A stretch of DNA of 64,000 nucleotides. Origin: Bin87 sp965207585. Lineage in GTDB: Bacteria; Chloroflexota; Dehalococcoidia; Lucifugimonadales; UBA3495. The notes under the pieces are model-generated. The model had not been told where the DNA came from. It saw only the letters and a list, made by a program, of their open reading frames with translations, and made no database searches. Location of the stretch: positions 1,798,001 through 1,862,000 of the forward strand of contig CBDBMT010000003.1 of the NCBI GenBank assembly GCA_965207585.1. Reading direction: 5' to 3'. The position numbers were made by a program, and so were the translations under genes. Below are positions 7,844 through 16,657 of this stretch, one piece after another; positions within the stretch are counted from its first letter, which is position 1, and each line of letters opens with the position of its first letter.

Positions 7844-8593
7844 ATGAACCAACAGGGCTACCAAACAGACGACACTTCCGTAAACGGGGCATCGCTGGCC
7901 TTTTCGGAGGCGGAGCGGCAGGCGGTGTACCGGGCGATCTACCAGCGGCGGGACGTCCGCGAGTTTCGCCCCGATCCCATACCCGACGAGACGCTGGCCC
8001 GCATCATACGGGCAGCGCATCACGGCCCGTCGGTTGGGTTCATGCAGCCCTGGGACTTCATCCTGGTGAGGGATGTTGATAAGCGCCGGCAGGTCAAGGA
8101 TCTATTCGACCGGGAGCGGGACGCGGCGGCGTGTTTCTTCGACGAGCCGCGCCGTTCCGCCTACCTCTCGCTGAAGCTGGAAGGCATCCTGGAAGCGCCG
8201 GTGAACCTGTGCATCACCTGTGATCCCACCCGTGCGGAGGTGGTGCTGGGCCGCAACTCCATGCCGGAGACGGACGTGTATTCCACCTGCTGCGCGGTGC
8301 AGAACCTCTGGCTGGCGGCGCGCAGCGAAGGCGTCGGCGCGGGCTGGGTCAGCATTCTCAAGCAGCCGCAGCTGCGGGGGATCCTGGGGATACCGCCGCA
8401 CATCATACCGGTGGCCTATCTGTGCCTGGGCTACCCCGTGGAGTTCACCGACGAGCCGGGTCTACAACGGGCCGGCTGGCGCGACCGGCTGCCCGTGGAG
8501 GACCTGCTGCACTTCGATGATTGGAACGGCTCGACCGGCGATGGTGACTGGAAGGGTCTGCGGGAGGCGCTGGGGGACGAGGCGAACCGATAG
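7844..8593 (+). CDS. bluB: 5,6-dimethylbenzimidazole synthase (BluB)
   Basis: A 249-residue nitroreductase-fold flavoenzyme that cannibalises reduced FMN with O2 to give DMB, the lower ligand of vitamin B12. It shows FMN-binding RRDVREFRPDPIPDE (near 30), HHGPSVGFMQPWDF, GVGAGWVSIL and the C-terminal AGWRDRLPVEDLLHFDDW that separate BluB from ordinary nitroreductases. The ATG at 7844 follows GGAGGGGCGG; an in-frame TTG at 7829 is less likely. I see no cobalamin riboswitch upstream. The 211 bp gap to divergent cofE has only a short hairpin at 7769-7791. Confidence 0.92.
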   Translation: MNQQGYQTDDTSVNGASLAFSEAERQAVYRAIYQRRDVREFRPDPIPDETLARIIRAAHHGPSVGFMQPWDFILVRDVDKRRQVKDLFDRERDAAACFFDEPRRSAYLSLKLEGILEAPVNLCITCDPTRAEVVLGRNSMPETDVYSTCCAVQNLWLAARSEGVGAGWVSILKQPQLRGILGIPPHIIPVAYLCLGYPVEFTDEPGLQRAGWRDRLPVEDLLHFDDWNGSTGDGDWKGLREALGDEANR

Positions 8594-8737
8594 GCATCAG
8601 GGCGGTGACATTTGCACCGGCAACTGTTACGAATTTTCCTGCGCAAGTGCCACCAAATCGGGTCTCCGGTACCGGCGAGAGTGGAATGGTACAATTCCAT
8701 CACTGATCTCTCCTAGATACGGGGAATATTGACCAAC

Positions 8738-9106
8738 ATGTTGACCCAGAATCACGCCGTAACCGCCCAGGAGTTCCTGGAGGCGTCGAACCGGGAGTTT
8801 GCTGCCGGGGACCATCTGCAAGCCTCCGAGAAGCTGTGGGGCGCGGCCACCCACGCGGTGATGGCGGCGGCCCAGCAGCGCGGGTGGCCCCATCGCAGCC
8901 ATCGTTCGTTGAAAAACGCCGTAGGCCGGCTGGCAAGTGAGGCCGAAGACCCTGCTGTCAGAGACGCTATCGCTGGTGGGTTCGCCGCAGCTGAGAAGTT
9001 TCACAAGAACTTCTATCACGACGAAATGGAAGATTTTGAGATCGAGCACGACCGGCCGCAGGTGCATCGTTTCGTTGCCCGCGTCCTGGCCCTGCTGAAC
9101 AACTAG
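8738..9106 (+). CDS. PaREP1/HEPN-like small helical protein (paralogue 1 of 3)
   Basis: A 122-residue all-helical protein: FLEASNREFAAGDHLQASEKLWGAATHAVMAAAQQRGWPHRSHRSL then a second helical half with FHKNFYHDEM. The LQASEKLWGA segment matches LQAAEKSWGA and LQVAEKSWGA in the genes at 27635-28126 and 28316-28816, so the three are one family, probably PaREP1-type with a HEPN-like fold. The function is unknown. The RNase motif Rx4-6H of HEPN toxins is not clearly present. ATG 8738 is chosen because GGGGAA is properly spaced from it; TTG 8729 is too close. The 12 base gap to the next gene suggests cotranscription. Confidence 0.6.
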   Translation: MLTQNHAVTAQEFLEASNREFAAGDHLQASEKLWGAATHAVMAAAQQRGWPHRSHRSLKNAVGRLASEAEDPAVRDAIAGGFAAAEKFHKNFYHDEMEDFEIEHDRPQVHRFVARVLALLNN

Positions 9107-9117
9107 AGAGGTAACCA

Positions 9118-10788
9118 ATGTCCATCGACGTCGCAACTTCCATTGCCCGCATCCTCAAGCAGGAGGGTGTGGAGTGGGTTTCCACCTTCCCCGTTTGCCG
9201 GGTGAACAACGCCCTGGGACGCGAGGGCGTGCCTATGATCATGATGCGGGACGACCGCTACGCCGTGGCGCTGGCCGACGCCTACTCGCGGGTCACCGGC
9301 GGCGACAACCGCATCGGCGTCTGCACCGTGCAGGGCGGCGTCAACGGCGCGGGCCTGCAGTACTCCTTCCCCGGGCTGGCGCAAGCCTTCGAGGACAACT
9401 CGCCGATGCTGTGCATCACCGACGGCATTCCCGCGGGCAGCACCGAGAACACCATGTTCGACGTTACCACCGCCCTGAAGACCATCACCAAGTGGTTCGG
9501 CTACGTCGACCGGCCGGAGCGGACGCCCGAGTTCATGCGGCGGGCCTTCTCCATGCTGCGCAGCGGCCGTCCGGGTCCGGTGGTGCTGGCCATCCCCAAC
9601 GCCGCCGGCGTCTACGACGAGACCGCCGACCCCTATTTCCCAACGCGGGCGTACAAGTCGGCGCCGGACCCGTCGGACGTGGCCCGCGCCATCGACCTGA
9701 TGATGGACGCCGCCAACCCGCTGATCTATGCCGGCGAGGGCGTCATCTACGCGGGAGCGTCGGAGGAATTGGTGGGCCTCGCTGAGCTGCTCAACGCGCC
9801 GGTGATCACCACCCTGAAGGCCAAGGGCGCGTTCCCGGAGAACCACCCGCTGTTTGTGGGTGTGCGCGGCGAGCATCCCATCGCCTACCTGAACAAGAGC
9901 GACGTCATTCTCACCGTGGGCAGCAGCCTGTCGCCGGGGCGGTTCACCCACGGCATCCCCAACGCGGTCGGGAAGACCATCATCCAGTGCAACCTGGACG
10001 ACCTGCATCTGAACCGCATCTTCCCCACGCATCACGCGGTGCTGGGCGACGCGAAGTTCTCCCTGCAAGCCCTGGCCGATGAGGTATCGCGCCGCACCGA
10101 CGGAGCGGGTCGACCCGCCGGCAACGTGGTGGCCGAGGTCCGGGAGACGCGAGACGCCGGCCTGGCCGAGTACCGGGAGGCGATGGCCTCCAGCGACACG
10201 CCCATCAACCCGTACCGCGTCTTCGGCGACATGATGAAGGTGCTGGACCCGTACAACTCCTTCGTAACCCACGACTCCGGCAACACCCGCGACCAGCTGA
10301 GCACGGTGTACGACACGCTGATTCCCCGGGGCTTCCTGGGCTGGGGCAACATCTCCACCCTGGGGTTCGGCCTGGCCGGCGCCATGGCGGCCAAGCTGGC
10401 CTATCCGGAGCGGCAGTCGGTGGCGGTCACCGGCGACGCCGGCATGGGCTACATGCTGGGCAACCTGGAGGTTCCGGTGCGGCAGAACCTGGGCATCACC
10501 ATCGCCCACGTGGCCAACGGCGGGTTCGCCGGCTACGGCCCCGGCTTCTGGGGCGACGGCCACGACCCCTACACCCACCAGGTGATGGGGCCGGAGGACG
10601 TGAACATGTCCCGCGCCGTGGCGGAACTGGGCCTGTACACCGAGCGGGTCACCGAGCCATCGGACGTGGTGCCGGCCCTGCAGCGCGCCCTGGCCGCCAA
10701 CGAGACGGGCCAGCCGTCCTACCTGGAGTTCATCTGCTCCCAGTACCCCCGCTACGGCGGGTTCGCGCCAAGCCCAGTGGCACACTAA
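9118..10788 (+). CDS. Thiamine-diphosphate enzyme, acetolactate synthase large subunit-like
   Basis: A 556-residue protein with the three-domain ThDP fold: N-terminal Pyr domain (1-170), central domain (about 190-320), C-terminal PP domain (about 360-540) with the ThDP/Mg motif GDAG followed by VANGG near residues 440-470. The activating glutamate of the usual RHExxA motif aligns with Asp46 (MRDDRYAVALADAYSR), an unusual change. Family relatives include acetolactate synthase, glyoxylate carboligase, oxalyl-CoA decarboxylase and sulfolactate-type decarboxylases; no ilvN lies nearby, so valine synthesis is unlikely. Substrate unknown. Confidence 0.85.
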   Translation: MSIDVATSIARILKQEGVEWVSTFPVCRVNNALGREGVPMIMMRDDRYAVALADAYSRVTGGDNRIGVCTVQGGVNGAGLQYSFPGLAQAFEDNSPMLCITDGIPAGSTENTMFDVTTALKTITKWFGYVDRPERTPEFMRRAFSMLRSGRPGPVVLAIPNAAGVYDETADPYFPTRAYKSAPDPSDVARAIDLMMDAANPLIYAGEGVIYAGASEELVGLAELLNAPVITTLKAKGAFPENHPLFVGVRGEHPIAYLNKSDVILTVGSSLSPGRFTHGIPNAVGKTIIQCNLDDLHLNRIFPTHHAVLGDAKFSLQALADEVSRRTDGAGRPAGNVVAEVRETRDAGLAEYREAMASSDTPINPYRVFGDMMKVLDPYNSFVTHDSGNTRDQLSTVYDTLIPRGFLGWGNISTLGFGLAGAMAAKLAYPERQSVAVTGDAGMGYMLGNLEVPVRQNLGITIAHVANGGFAGYGPGFWGDGHDPYTHQVMGPEDVNMSRAVAELGLYTERVTEPSDVVPALQRALAANETGQPSYLEFICSQYPRYGGFAPSPVAH

Positions 10789-10884
10789 TACCGGGCGCAT
10801 TGCGGCGCGGCGATATAATGGTGGGCAGGGGGCGCGAGTCTCCCTGCCCACCGCCCACAATAGGGTTTTCTTTCCAGGAGCAGC

Positions 10885-11241
10885 ATGGGCATTTTCAACA
10901 TGAACATCCAGATCGGCAACCTCGGAGGTGAGCACTTTGAGGACGTTGAGGTGATGGTGGATACCGGAGCCGTCACGACGGTGATACCGCGCTCAACCCT
11001 GGAAGGGCTGGGCATCCAACCGACCAGGAAAGGCACCTTTGAATATGCGGGCGGCGAGCAAGTGCAGCTGGATATGGCTCAGGCAAATGCCATAGTCGAA
11101 GGCATGGAAACCATTACCTGGGTCATCTTCGGCGAGGAAGGAGCTGCGGCGCTGCTGGGCGCATACACGCTGGAAGGGCTGCTGCTGGCGGTTGACCCTT
11201 ACAATGAGCGGCTGATTCCGGTGGTAGGTTCACTGAAGTAA
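10885..11241 (+). CDS. Retropepsin-like (clan AA) aspartyl protease domain protein
   Basis: A 118-residue protein. The active-site triad Asp26-Thr27-Gly28 lies in VMVDTGAVTTVIP, and the downstream psi-loop is AAALLGAYTLEGLLLAVD. One Asp per chain means it must dimerise to be active, like retroviral proteases. Such small cytoplasmic proteins are common in Chloroflexota and cyanobacteria; substrates are unknown. CCAGGAGC precedes the ATG. A TATAAT box at 10814-10819 lies upstream but without a good -35. It is followed 11 bases later by the isochorismatase-type gene. Confidence 0.8.
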   Translation: MGIFNMNIQIGNLGGEHFEDVEVMVDTGAVTTVIPRSTLEGLGIQPTRKGTFEYAGGEQVQLDMAQANAIVEGMETITWVIFGEEGAAALLGAYTLEGLLLAVDPYNERLIPVVGSLK

Positions 11242-11252
11242 AGAGGCGCGTT

Positions 11253-11774
11253 ATGACCAACGCAGTGCTCGTAATCGACATGGTGCGCGGCTTTCTGGAG
11301 CCGGGGCACAACCTCTATTGCGGCGACGATGCCAGGGAGATAATCGAGCCGGTGCGGCGGTTGCTGAGTCGCGAGGCGGCAGCGGGATCGTCCATCCTCT
11401 TCGTTTCGGACCACCACCTGCCTGACGATTTGGAGTTCCAGATGTTCCCGGTGCACTGCATCATCGGGACGGAGGAACCGGAGGTCATCCCGGAACTGGC
11501 CGAGTGGGTAGGTGATGGGAACGTGATCCCCAAAAACCGCTACAGCGGCTTCTTCAATACCGATCTGGCGGAACGTTTGGCCGCGTTACAGCCCGACAAG
11601 GTCATCGTCTGCGGGGTGTGCACCGACATCTGCGTGATGCACACCACGTCGGACGCGCGCAACCGGGATTACGCGGTGGAGGTGCCCACCGACTGCGTGG
11701 CATCGTTCGACGCCTATGCCCACCGTTGGGCGCTGGATCACATCGGGAGGATCCTTGGGGCGCGGGTGGTCTAG
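11253..11774 (+). CDS. Isochorismatase-family cysteine hydrolase (nicotinamidase-like)
   Basis: A 173-residue alpha/beta hydrolase with catalytic triad Asp9 (VLVIDM), Lys94 (VIPKNRYSGF) and Cys127 (CTDICV), plus the metal-site pattern SDHH near residues 52-55. The cis-peptide GVCTDICVMHT region is typical of nicotinamidase/PncA relatives, which hydrolyse small amides, for example nicotinamide to nicotinate. The length is on the short side for PncA. It forms a two-gene unit with the aspartyl protease gene. Confidence 0.85.
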   Translation: MTNAVLVIDMVRGFLEPGHNLYCGDDAREIIEPVRRLLSREAAAGSSILFVSDHHLPDDLEFQMFPVHCIIGTEEPEVIPELAEWVGDGNVIPKNRYSGFFNTDLAERLAALQPDKVIVCGVCTDICVMHTTSDARNRDYAVEVPTDCVASFDAYAHRWALDHIGRILGARVV

Positions 11775-11790
11775 GATCTGTTTACAAATG

Positions 11791-11890
11791 CCGTCATTCC
11801 GGCGAAAGCCGGAATCCAGTGGGCGCAAAATCCACCCAACGTTTCTATCGCAGAAGCTATTCTGGGTTCCTGCTTTCGCAGGAACGACGG
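11791..11890. repeat. Family A repeat, facing pair
   Basis: One unit (CCGTCATTCCGGCGAAAGCC..., 11791-11819) and a diverged unit in reverse orientation (TCTGGGTTCCTGCTTTCGCA..., 11861-11890) flank about 42 bases. The outer ends CCGTC and GACGG make it look like a small element with terminal inverted repeats. Confidence 0.8.
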
Positions 11891-11939
11891 TGTGGTTTTC
11901 AGTTTGCCAACAGGCTCTGGACTACGCGCGGGCACGGTA

Positions 11940-13604
11940 TCAGAGTATCGCGTCCCCCGGCTCGTTGAGCATCGCCTGGCGGAGCAGGGGAACGGGCGGG
12001 GCGCCCCAGGACAGGGCTGCGTCGTGGAACCGGCGCAGGTTGTACTCTGACCCTTCCTGGCGACGCCAGTTCTGCCGCAGCTTGAGCAGCATCAGCTTGC
12101 CCAGGGTGTAGTTCAGGTAGCCGGGATCGAAGGTGCCGCGCAGGGCCTCGCGGCGGGCCGGATGCTCCTCCATGTAGGCGTGGGCCTGGAAGAACCGGGT
12201 CGCCTCGTCCACCGTCATGCCCTGGGTGTGCATGCCCAGCGAGCAGAGGTACCGGCAGTTGCGCACCAGGGCCTCGAGGAGTTGCGTCAACCAGAGGGCC
12301 GGGTCGTCGCGACCGTACTCGGTCTCCAGCATCATCTCCTCGGTGTAATGCGCCCAACCCTCGATGAAAGCGTAGGATGTGGCCACGCGGTTGACCAGGG
12401 GCAGGCCGCCGCCGTGGCGATTGTGCAGGTTGTGTACGAAGTGACCCGGATACACTTCGTGGACGCTGATAACCTTCAGGGTGTAGTAGTTGAAGTTGGT
12501 CAGCCACTCCTCCTGCTGGCGTGGTGTCCAGTCAGGCTCCACCGGCGTCACGTAGTAGAAAGCTTCGGTGGCGACCTCCTCCAGGCCGCCGGGCGAGTCC
12601 ATGGCGGCGAAAGCGTAGCGCATGTAGGACGGCGTCTCGGCGACCTGGCAGCGCTCCTCGGATGGGACGGTGATGATGTCGTGGTCGATGAGGGCCTGGC
12701 GGATGTCTTCCAGCATGGCCCGCGTCTCGGGTATGAGGGCTTCGGCGGCGGGATGGTTGGCGGCAACCTGGGCGACGGCCTCCCGAACCGACTTGCCCGG
12801 GGCGACCAGCGCGGCGGCTTCGTCCAGGCGCCGGAGGTTCTGCTCCAGGTTGGCCTGGCCGATGGACAGCACGTCCAGGAGGGGCGTGTCCACTCCCTCG
12901 CCCACCTCCAGCATCCGGCGGTACAGGTCGGAACCGATGGCGAACTCGGGGCGGATTTTACGGTCCTGCAACCGCTGCGCAAAATCAATCACCGCAGCTC
13001 CGGCAGTTTTGCGCACAGCGTCGAATTCGGCGGCCACATCAGGAGCGATGGCCGCGCATTGAGTGGCGGCATCTGCCAAGCCGGTGTTATAGAACGACGC
13101 CATGCCCCGATAGGCTTCGACGGCCATCTCGCGAACGGGTTCTCCCAGCTCGGTATCCGTGATCCCATCCAGCGTGTTCAAGAAGTCCGGTACCTGCTGC
13201 AGCGCCGCGGTGGCTGACCGCAGGCGGTCAGGCAACGGCGCGTAGTCCCGCTGCACGTAGCTGCCGACGCCAACGTAGCCGACCTGCCGTTGCGGGTTGT
13301 TGTGGAGGGTCCGCATTTCCTCCAGGTTGAACAACTCGCGGCGCAGGAACATCTCCAGCAGGCTGCGGGAAAGGGCGTCCATACGGGCCGCCCGGTCCGT
13401 GCCGTGGGCTTCTTCCCGGGGCAAGGAGGACAGTTGCGCCAGCGTACGGTGCAGTTCCTCGATGCGACGAGCCACGCGACCAGCGGAGAAATCCGGCAGC
13501 CGGCCGTCGTACTCGTGGCGGCCGATGCGGCTGCCGGCGGTGGGCAGAAACTCCCAATGCTCGCGTATGGCGCGCTCGGCCAGATTGTCCAAAGCCTGGT
13601 TCAT
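11940..13604 (-). CDS. DUF885 family protein (putative metallopeptidase-like)
   Basis: A 554-residue protein. The HEVYPGHFVH segment (about residue 390) is the HExxPGH zinc-type motif that defines DUF885, and FIEGWAHYTEEMMLE is the second conserved block with the likely third ligand. Some relatives are dipeptidyl carboxypeptidase-like enzymes. No signal peptide is evident, so it is probably cytoplasmic. The ATG at 13604 (MNQALDNLAERAIREHWEFLP) is preferred to the TTG at 13619. It is transcribed in the same direction as, and just downstream of, the methylase gene. Confidence 0.82.
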   Translation of the reverse strand: MNQALDNLAERAIREHWEFLPTAGSRIGRHEYDGRLPDFSAGRVARRIEELHRTLAQLSSLPREEAHGTDRAARMDALSRSLLEMFLRRELFNLEEMRTLHNNPQRQVGYVGVGSYVQRDYAPLPDRLRSATAALQQVPDFLNTLDGITDTELGEPVREMAVEAYRGMASFYNTGLADAATQCAAIAPDVAAEFDAVRKTAGAAVIDFAQRLQDRKIRPEFAIGSDLYRRMLEVGEGVDTPLLDVLSIGQANLEQNLRRLDEAAALVAPGKSVREAVAQVAANHPAAEALIPETRAMLEDIRQALIDHDIITVPSEERCQVAETPSYMRYAFAAMDSPGGLEEVATEAFYYVTPVEPDWTPRQQEEWLTNFNYYTLKVISVHEVYPGHFVHNLHNRHGGGLPLVNRVATSYAFIEGWAHYTEEMMLETEYGRDDPALWLTQLLEALVRNCRYLCSLGMHTQGMTVDEATRFFQAHAYMEEHPARREALRGTFDPGYLNYTLGKLMLLKLRQNWRRQEGSEYNLRRFHDAALSWGAPPVPLLRQAMLNEPGDAIL

Positions 13605-13640
13605 GGCGTACCTAACCAATGCTTGCCCAGCTGGGATGTC

Positions 13641-15806
13641 TCAACCGTGTATTCGGTCAATGGCTTGGGTTATGGAATGTTCTGTCTCTGCGAATGCTTG
13701 CTCGGTTGCTCCAGGCCCTGTCTGTCTGGAGATTTCAGCCACCGCCTGGGCCATCACCACCACGCCAACATCGTTCCGGCTCAGATTCCAGCCCTCCGCT
13801 CGCAGCCTCGTTACCTGGGCTTCCGCTCGTGTGAATACCGTAGCCAGTTGCAGATCTGCCGCCACATGTGCCCCTGCTCTTCCAGTCCGATTCTTGCGAC
13901 ACACTATAATGATATCGAAGTTGATGGGGTCTTTTGCTTGGCGCTTGGGCGCAGCAACGGACATTTCCGCCTTGACCGGATGGCACGCCTCGATGCGGAA
14001 CCCGGCCCCGGTGACTGCGTGCAGGACGCTTTGCCAGCCCTCCCACCTGGAATGGTGATAAGTGAATACGAGGAGACCGTCACCTTTGAGAACTCGACGC
14101 GCCTCCTGTAGCACCAGCGTCAGTCGCCGGGTGAATGTCTTGGCATCCGAATTTTGAACCTCTGATTCTGAACGAGTGGTGCGTGCCTGGTGGCTGGGGA
14201 GGTCATCGAGGATCAGCTTCTGCCAAGCATAAAAGAAGTCGGCAAGTTGCGAGTAATGCACGTTATCGAAGAACGGTGGATCCGTAACGACCAAATCCAC
14301 GCATTCATCCGACAAGTCTGTGGCCGCTGAGTCGCCACAGGAAACATAGAGATTGCCCCCCTCGCCAAAACGGTCGTAGGAGGTGCTGTTGGTGACCCCC
14401 GTCAGGGGTTCATTGATACTGTCCACCTTCACGGACCGATTGCCCTGATTTTCCGGCAACAGGGCCAACTCAAAGGGCTGTTGAGCATATTGGGTTGCCC
14501 GCAGCAGCCGACTGCGGAACAGCGTCGAGAAAGCTCCTGAGCTCTTGGGAGTTCCCCAGATGTTAGCCTCTAACGGAGTGCGTTCGGGTTTCAGGATGTG
14601 GTGGTAGAACATATGCCGGACGGCCCCGGTTCCCTCGCCCTTGTAGGAAGCGAACATATTATTGAACTCGAGCACCCCGGAAAAAAGACAAGCGAAAGCG
14701 TCTCGCAGCCGATTATCTTCAATCTCTTTGATCCGATTAGCCAGCGTTGATATACAGAGAAGCTGACGGGCGTTGAACATATGGCTCCAGGACTGGAAGC
14801 CGTAATTCAGCGCCTGGTTCGTGTTGTACCCGGGTGCCATATACCCTTGTGGGATCCGGTGATGAGACGTTTCCAAGTCGGAGACCGCTTGCTCGTACAG
14901 AGCTTCATCATAGACGGTAATGGGGTGGTATTCCTTCTTGCCGTCAGGGGTCAGGACGAGCTTGGCGTACATCCGGTAGGTGGGAGGAGAGCCGGTTTCC
15001 CGTATAGTATGGCCGATGTTGAACTCGCAGTGGCAGTGCGGACACTGCGCTTTCTTGCCTTTTACGGGACCGGTTGCTGCATTGAAGCCGTGATCACACT
15101 CAGCGCACTCCATCTCAGTGACCTGGTGATCCTGGGGGGATAAAGCGCCGCACTTCGGGCATACGACCTGCACCGTGGGATTGCGTTGGGCGTAGGCGTG
15201 CCTGGCGAAGATATAGCCCGAGAACAGGTCAACCGGGACGCAACAGACCGGGCAGGGCGCTTGCATCACCCAGAAATAATACAGAACCGGGCATAACGTG
15301 CCGTCCGGCAGACTCGTGGTGTAGTAACCGGAAATCCTGTCGGCGACATCCGCCGCAATTTCTTGATAAGTTCTTTTCAGATCCCCCGGGTCTGCCAGCG
15401 TCAGGGCGGTGCGGACTTGCAGGTACGACACCGGGTTGATGTCGCGGCCAATGGCCCGACCGCCGAGCTTCAGAGTTTCGCCAAGGGTCGTGCCGCTACC
15501 CATGAAAGGGTCGAATACTACTGCATCGGAGAACCGGGTCGGCGAGTAAAATAGCTCAAGTACGTCGGCCCCCTCCGGGGCAAGAGCGCCCAGAAGGATC
15601 CCCCTGAAGACGGATCCCAAACGCTGTGCCCACCACTTGTGAACATGGTATATGGGGCGGTAGATTTCCTTTCGCCAGCTTTCACGTTCGGCGATGCGAC
15701 TTAATCGCTCAAAGGGGAAATCGTCGCTTTCGATGGCGCGCGCTGCCGCCGCACCTGCCACGGGAGGGCTTCGGACCTCCAACATTTGCTCAAGGTGTAG
15801 CTGCAT
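13641..15806 (-). CDS. DNA methylase with internal zinc ribbons (COG1743-like)
   Basis: A 721-residue protein resembling adenine-specific DNA methylases with Zn-ribbons. SAM-binding motif I is DPFMGSGTT (99-107), after a DUF1156-like lead (SRIAERESWRKEIYRPIYHVHKWWAQR). The catalytic motif IV is TDPPFFDN (508-515). Between them are four CxxC knuckles (185-188, 216-219, 234-237, 255-258), enough for two zinc ribbons. The motif order is I before IV, with a very long insertion. Its gene lies 49 bases downstream of a PD-(D/E)XK protein gene on the same strand, so a restriction-modification role is likely. DPPF rather than DPPY is unusual but known. Confidence 0.82.
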   Translation of the reverse strand: MQLHLEQMLEVRSPPVAGAAAARAIESDDFPFERLSRIAERESWRKEIYRPIYHVHKWWAQRLGSVFRGILLGALAPEGADVLELFYSPTRFSDAVVFDPFMGSGTTLGETLKLGGRAIGRDINPVSYLQVRTALTLADPGDLKRTYQEIAADVADRISGYYTTSLPDGTLCPVLYYFWVMQAPCPVCCVPVDLFSGYIFARHAYAQRNPTVQVVCPKCGALSPQDHQVTEMECAECDHGFNAATGPVKGKKAQCPHCHCEFNIGHTIRETGSPPTYRMYAKLVLTPDGKKEYHPITVYDEALYEQAVSDLETSHHRIPQGYMAPGYNTNQALNYGFQSWSHMFNARQLLCISTLANRIKEIEDNRLRDAFACLFSGVLEFNNMFASYKGEGTGAVRHMFYHHILKPERTPLEANIWGTPKSSGAFSTLFRSRLLRATQYAQQPFELALLPENQGNRSVKVDSINEPLTGVTNSTSYDRFGEGGNLYVSCGDSAATDLSDECVDLVVTDPPFFDNVHYSQLADFFYAWQKLILDDLPSHQARTTRSESEVQNSDAKTFTRRLTLVLQEARRVLKGDGLLVFTYHHSRWEGWQSVLHAVTGAGFRIEACHPVKAEMSVAAPKRQAKDPINFDIIIVCRKNRTGRAGAHVAADLQLATVFTRAEAQVTRLRAEGWNLSRNDVGVVVMAQAVAEISRQTGPGATEQAFAETEHSITQAIDRIHG

Positions 15807-15855
15807 CAGGCAAACTGCGTTGTGTCATGGCCTTTTCCCTGCCGAAGGCAAGCAA

Positions 15856-16608
15856 TCAGGCTACGTCCTTCATCGTTACGGCTGGACCATCTGTCCCAGC
15901 GGCGCGGTAGGCGACGAAACGATGTTCCAAGCCAGCCGAAGGGTTCTCCGCAAATTGAGGGGTAAGGGTATTTACAATCAAATCGGCGTTGTATCCTACG
16001 AGAAGGCGGTCAGTCTCCACCCGTATCAGTTCCCCGCACGACTCCAACCGCTCATCCACCTCGGCATCGCTAGGCAGGATTAGAGTCCGTTGGCCCACCG
16101 TACCGTCCGTCAGCGCGAATGGGGTAGGGGCGACGTACATCTTCCGGTCTCTGATCATGACGTCGCCGTAACTCCCGAAGCCGGTGATGTGCTTGTTCTC
16201 GTGGACGTATTCATGATTGGCGTTCAGAAAGTCACCGTGGAACAGCACCAGGTCAATTAGCGGGTAGTCGTCGCCATCGGGATCCTTGGGATATCGTCCA
16301 AACACGTAGAAAACGGTTCTGCCGTTATGCAAGCCCGTGGGCATCTGATTGTTAGCGTCGTAGGTGGCTTCACGCCCGGGGTAAGCTAACCCCTTTACCT
16401 CGTACCCCACCGGACTGCGCACTAGCCGAAAATCCGGGTAGGAATTGCGTGCCGGGGGATCGTATGCAACCTGTATTTCGTCCAGCCGAGACTGAAACCA
16501 ATTCTGAAAATGAAATTCCTTGTCCACCCGGTTGGTTCGGTGGATAAGCTGACCACGGCGGACCGCTCGGTCGCACTGTAGGAATATGTCAGCAACGGCG
16601 CTGGACAA
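15856..16608 (-). CDS. Candidate restriction endonuclease (PD-(D/E)XK fold)
   Basis: A 250-residue protein. SYPDFRL (Asp59) and GYEVKG (Glu70, Lys72) fit the D-x(10)-ExK nuclease core. Upstream is FHFQNWFQSRLDE and downstream FYVFGRYPKDPD, consistent with a type II-like endonuclease core; I recognise no named family. The start is a TTG (caa at 16606-16608) behind an AAGGTGAG sequence; no ATG lies near. The adjacent downstream methylase makes a modification partner plausible. The recognition sequence is unknown, and the assignment rests on motif plus neighbourhood. Confidence 0.6.
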   Translation of the reverse strand: MSSAVADIFLQCDRAVRRGQLIHRTNRVDKEFHFQNWFQSRLDEIQVAYDPPARNSYPDFRLVRSPVGYEVKGLAYPGREATYDANNQMPTGLHNGRTVFYVFGRYPKDPDGDDYPLIDLVLFHGDFLNANHEYVHENKHITGFGSYGDVMIRDRKMYVAPTPFALTDGTVGQRTLILPSDAEVDERLESCGELIRVETDRLLVGYNADLIVNTLTPQFAENPSAGLEHRFVAYRAAGTDGPAVTMKDVA

Positions 16609-16657
16609 TTGCGCTGCTCACCTTCGGTTTGCAGTCGACCGCATTCCGCTACAGGTG

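Noticed and set aside
10814..10819. TATAAT as a firm promoter for the aspartyl protease gene
   Set aside because: No -35 at 16-18 bases; kept only as a remark in the gene entry.
9103..10935. A 610-codon minus-strand frame opposite the ThDP enzyme
   Set aside because: His/Arg/Val-rich shadow; the plus strand product has full ThDP motifs.
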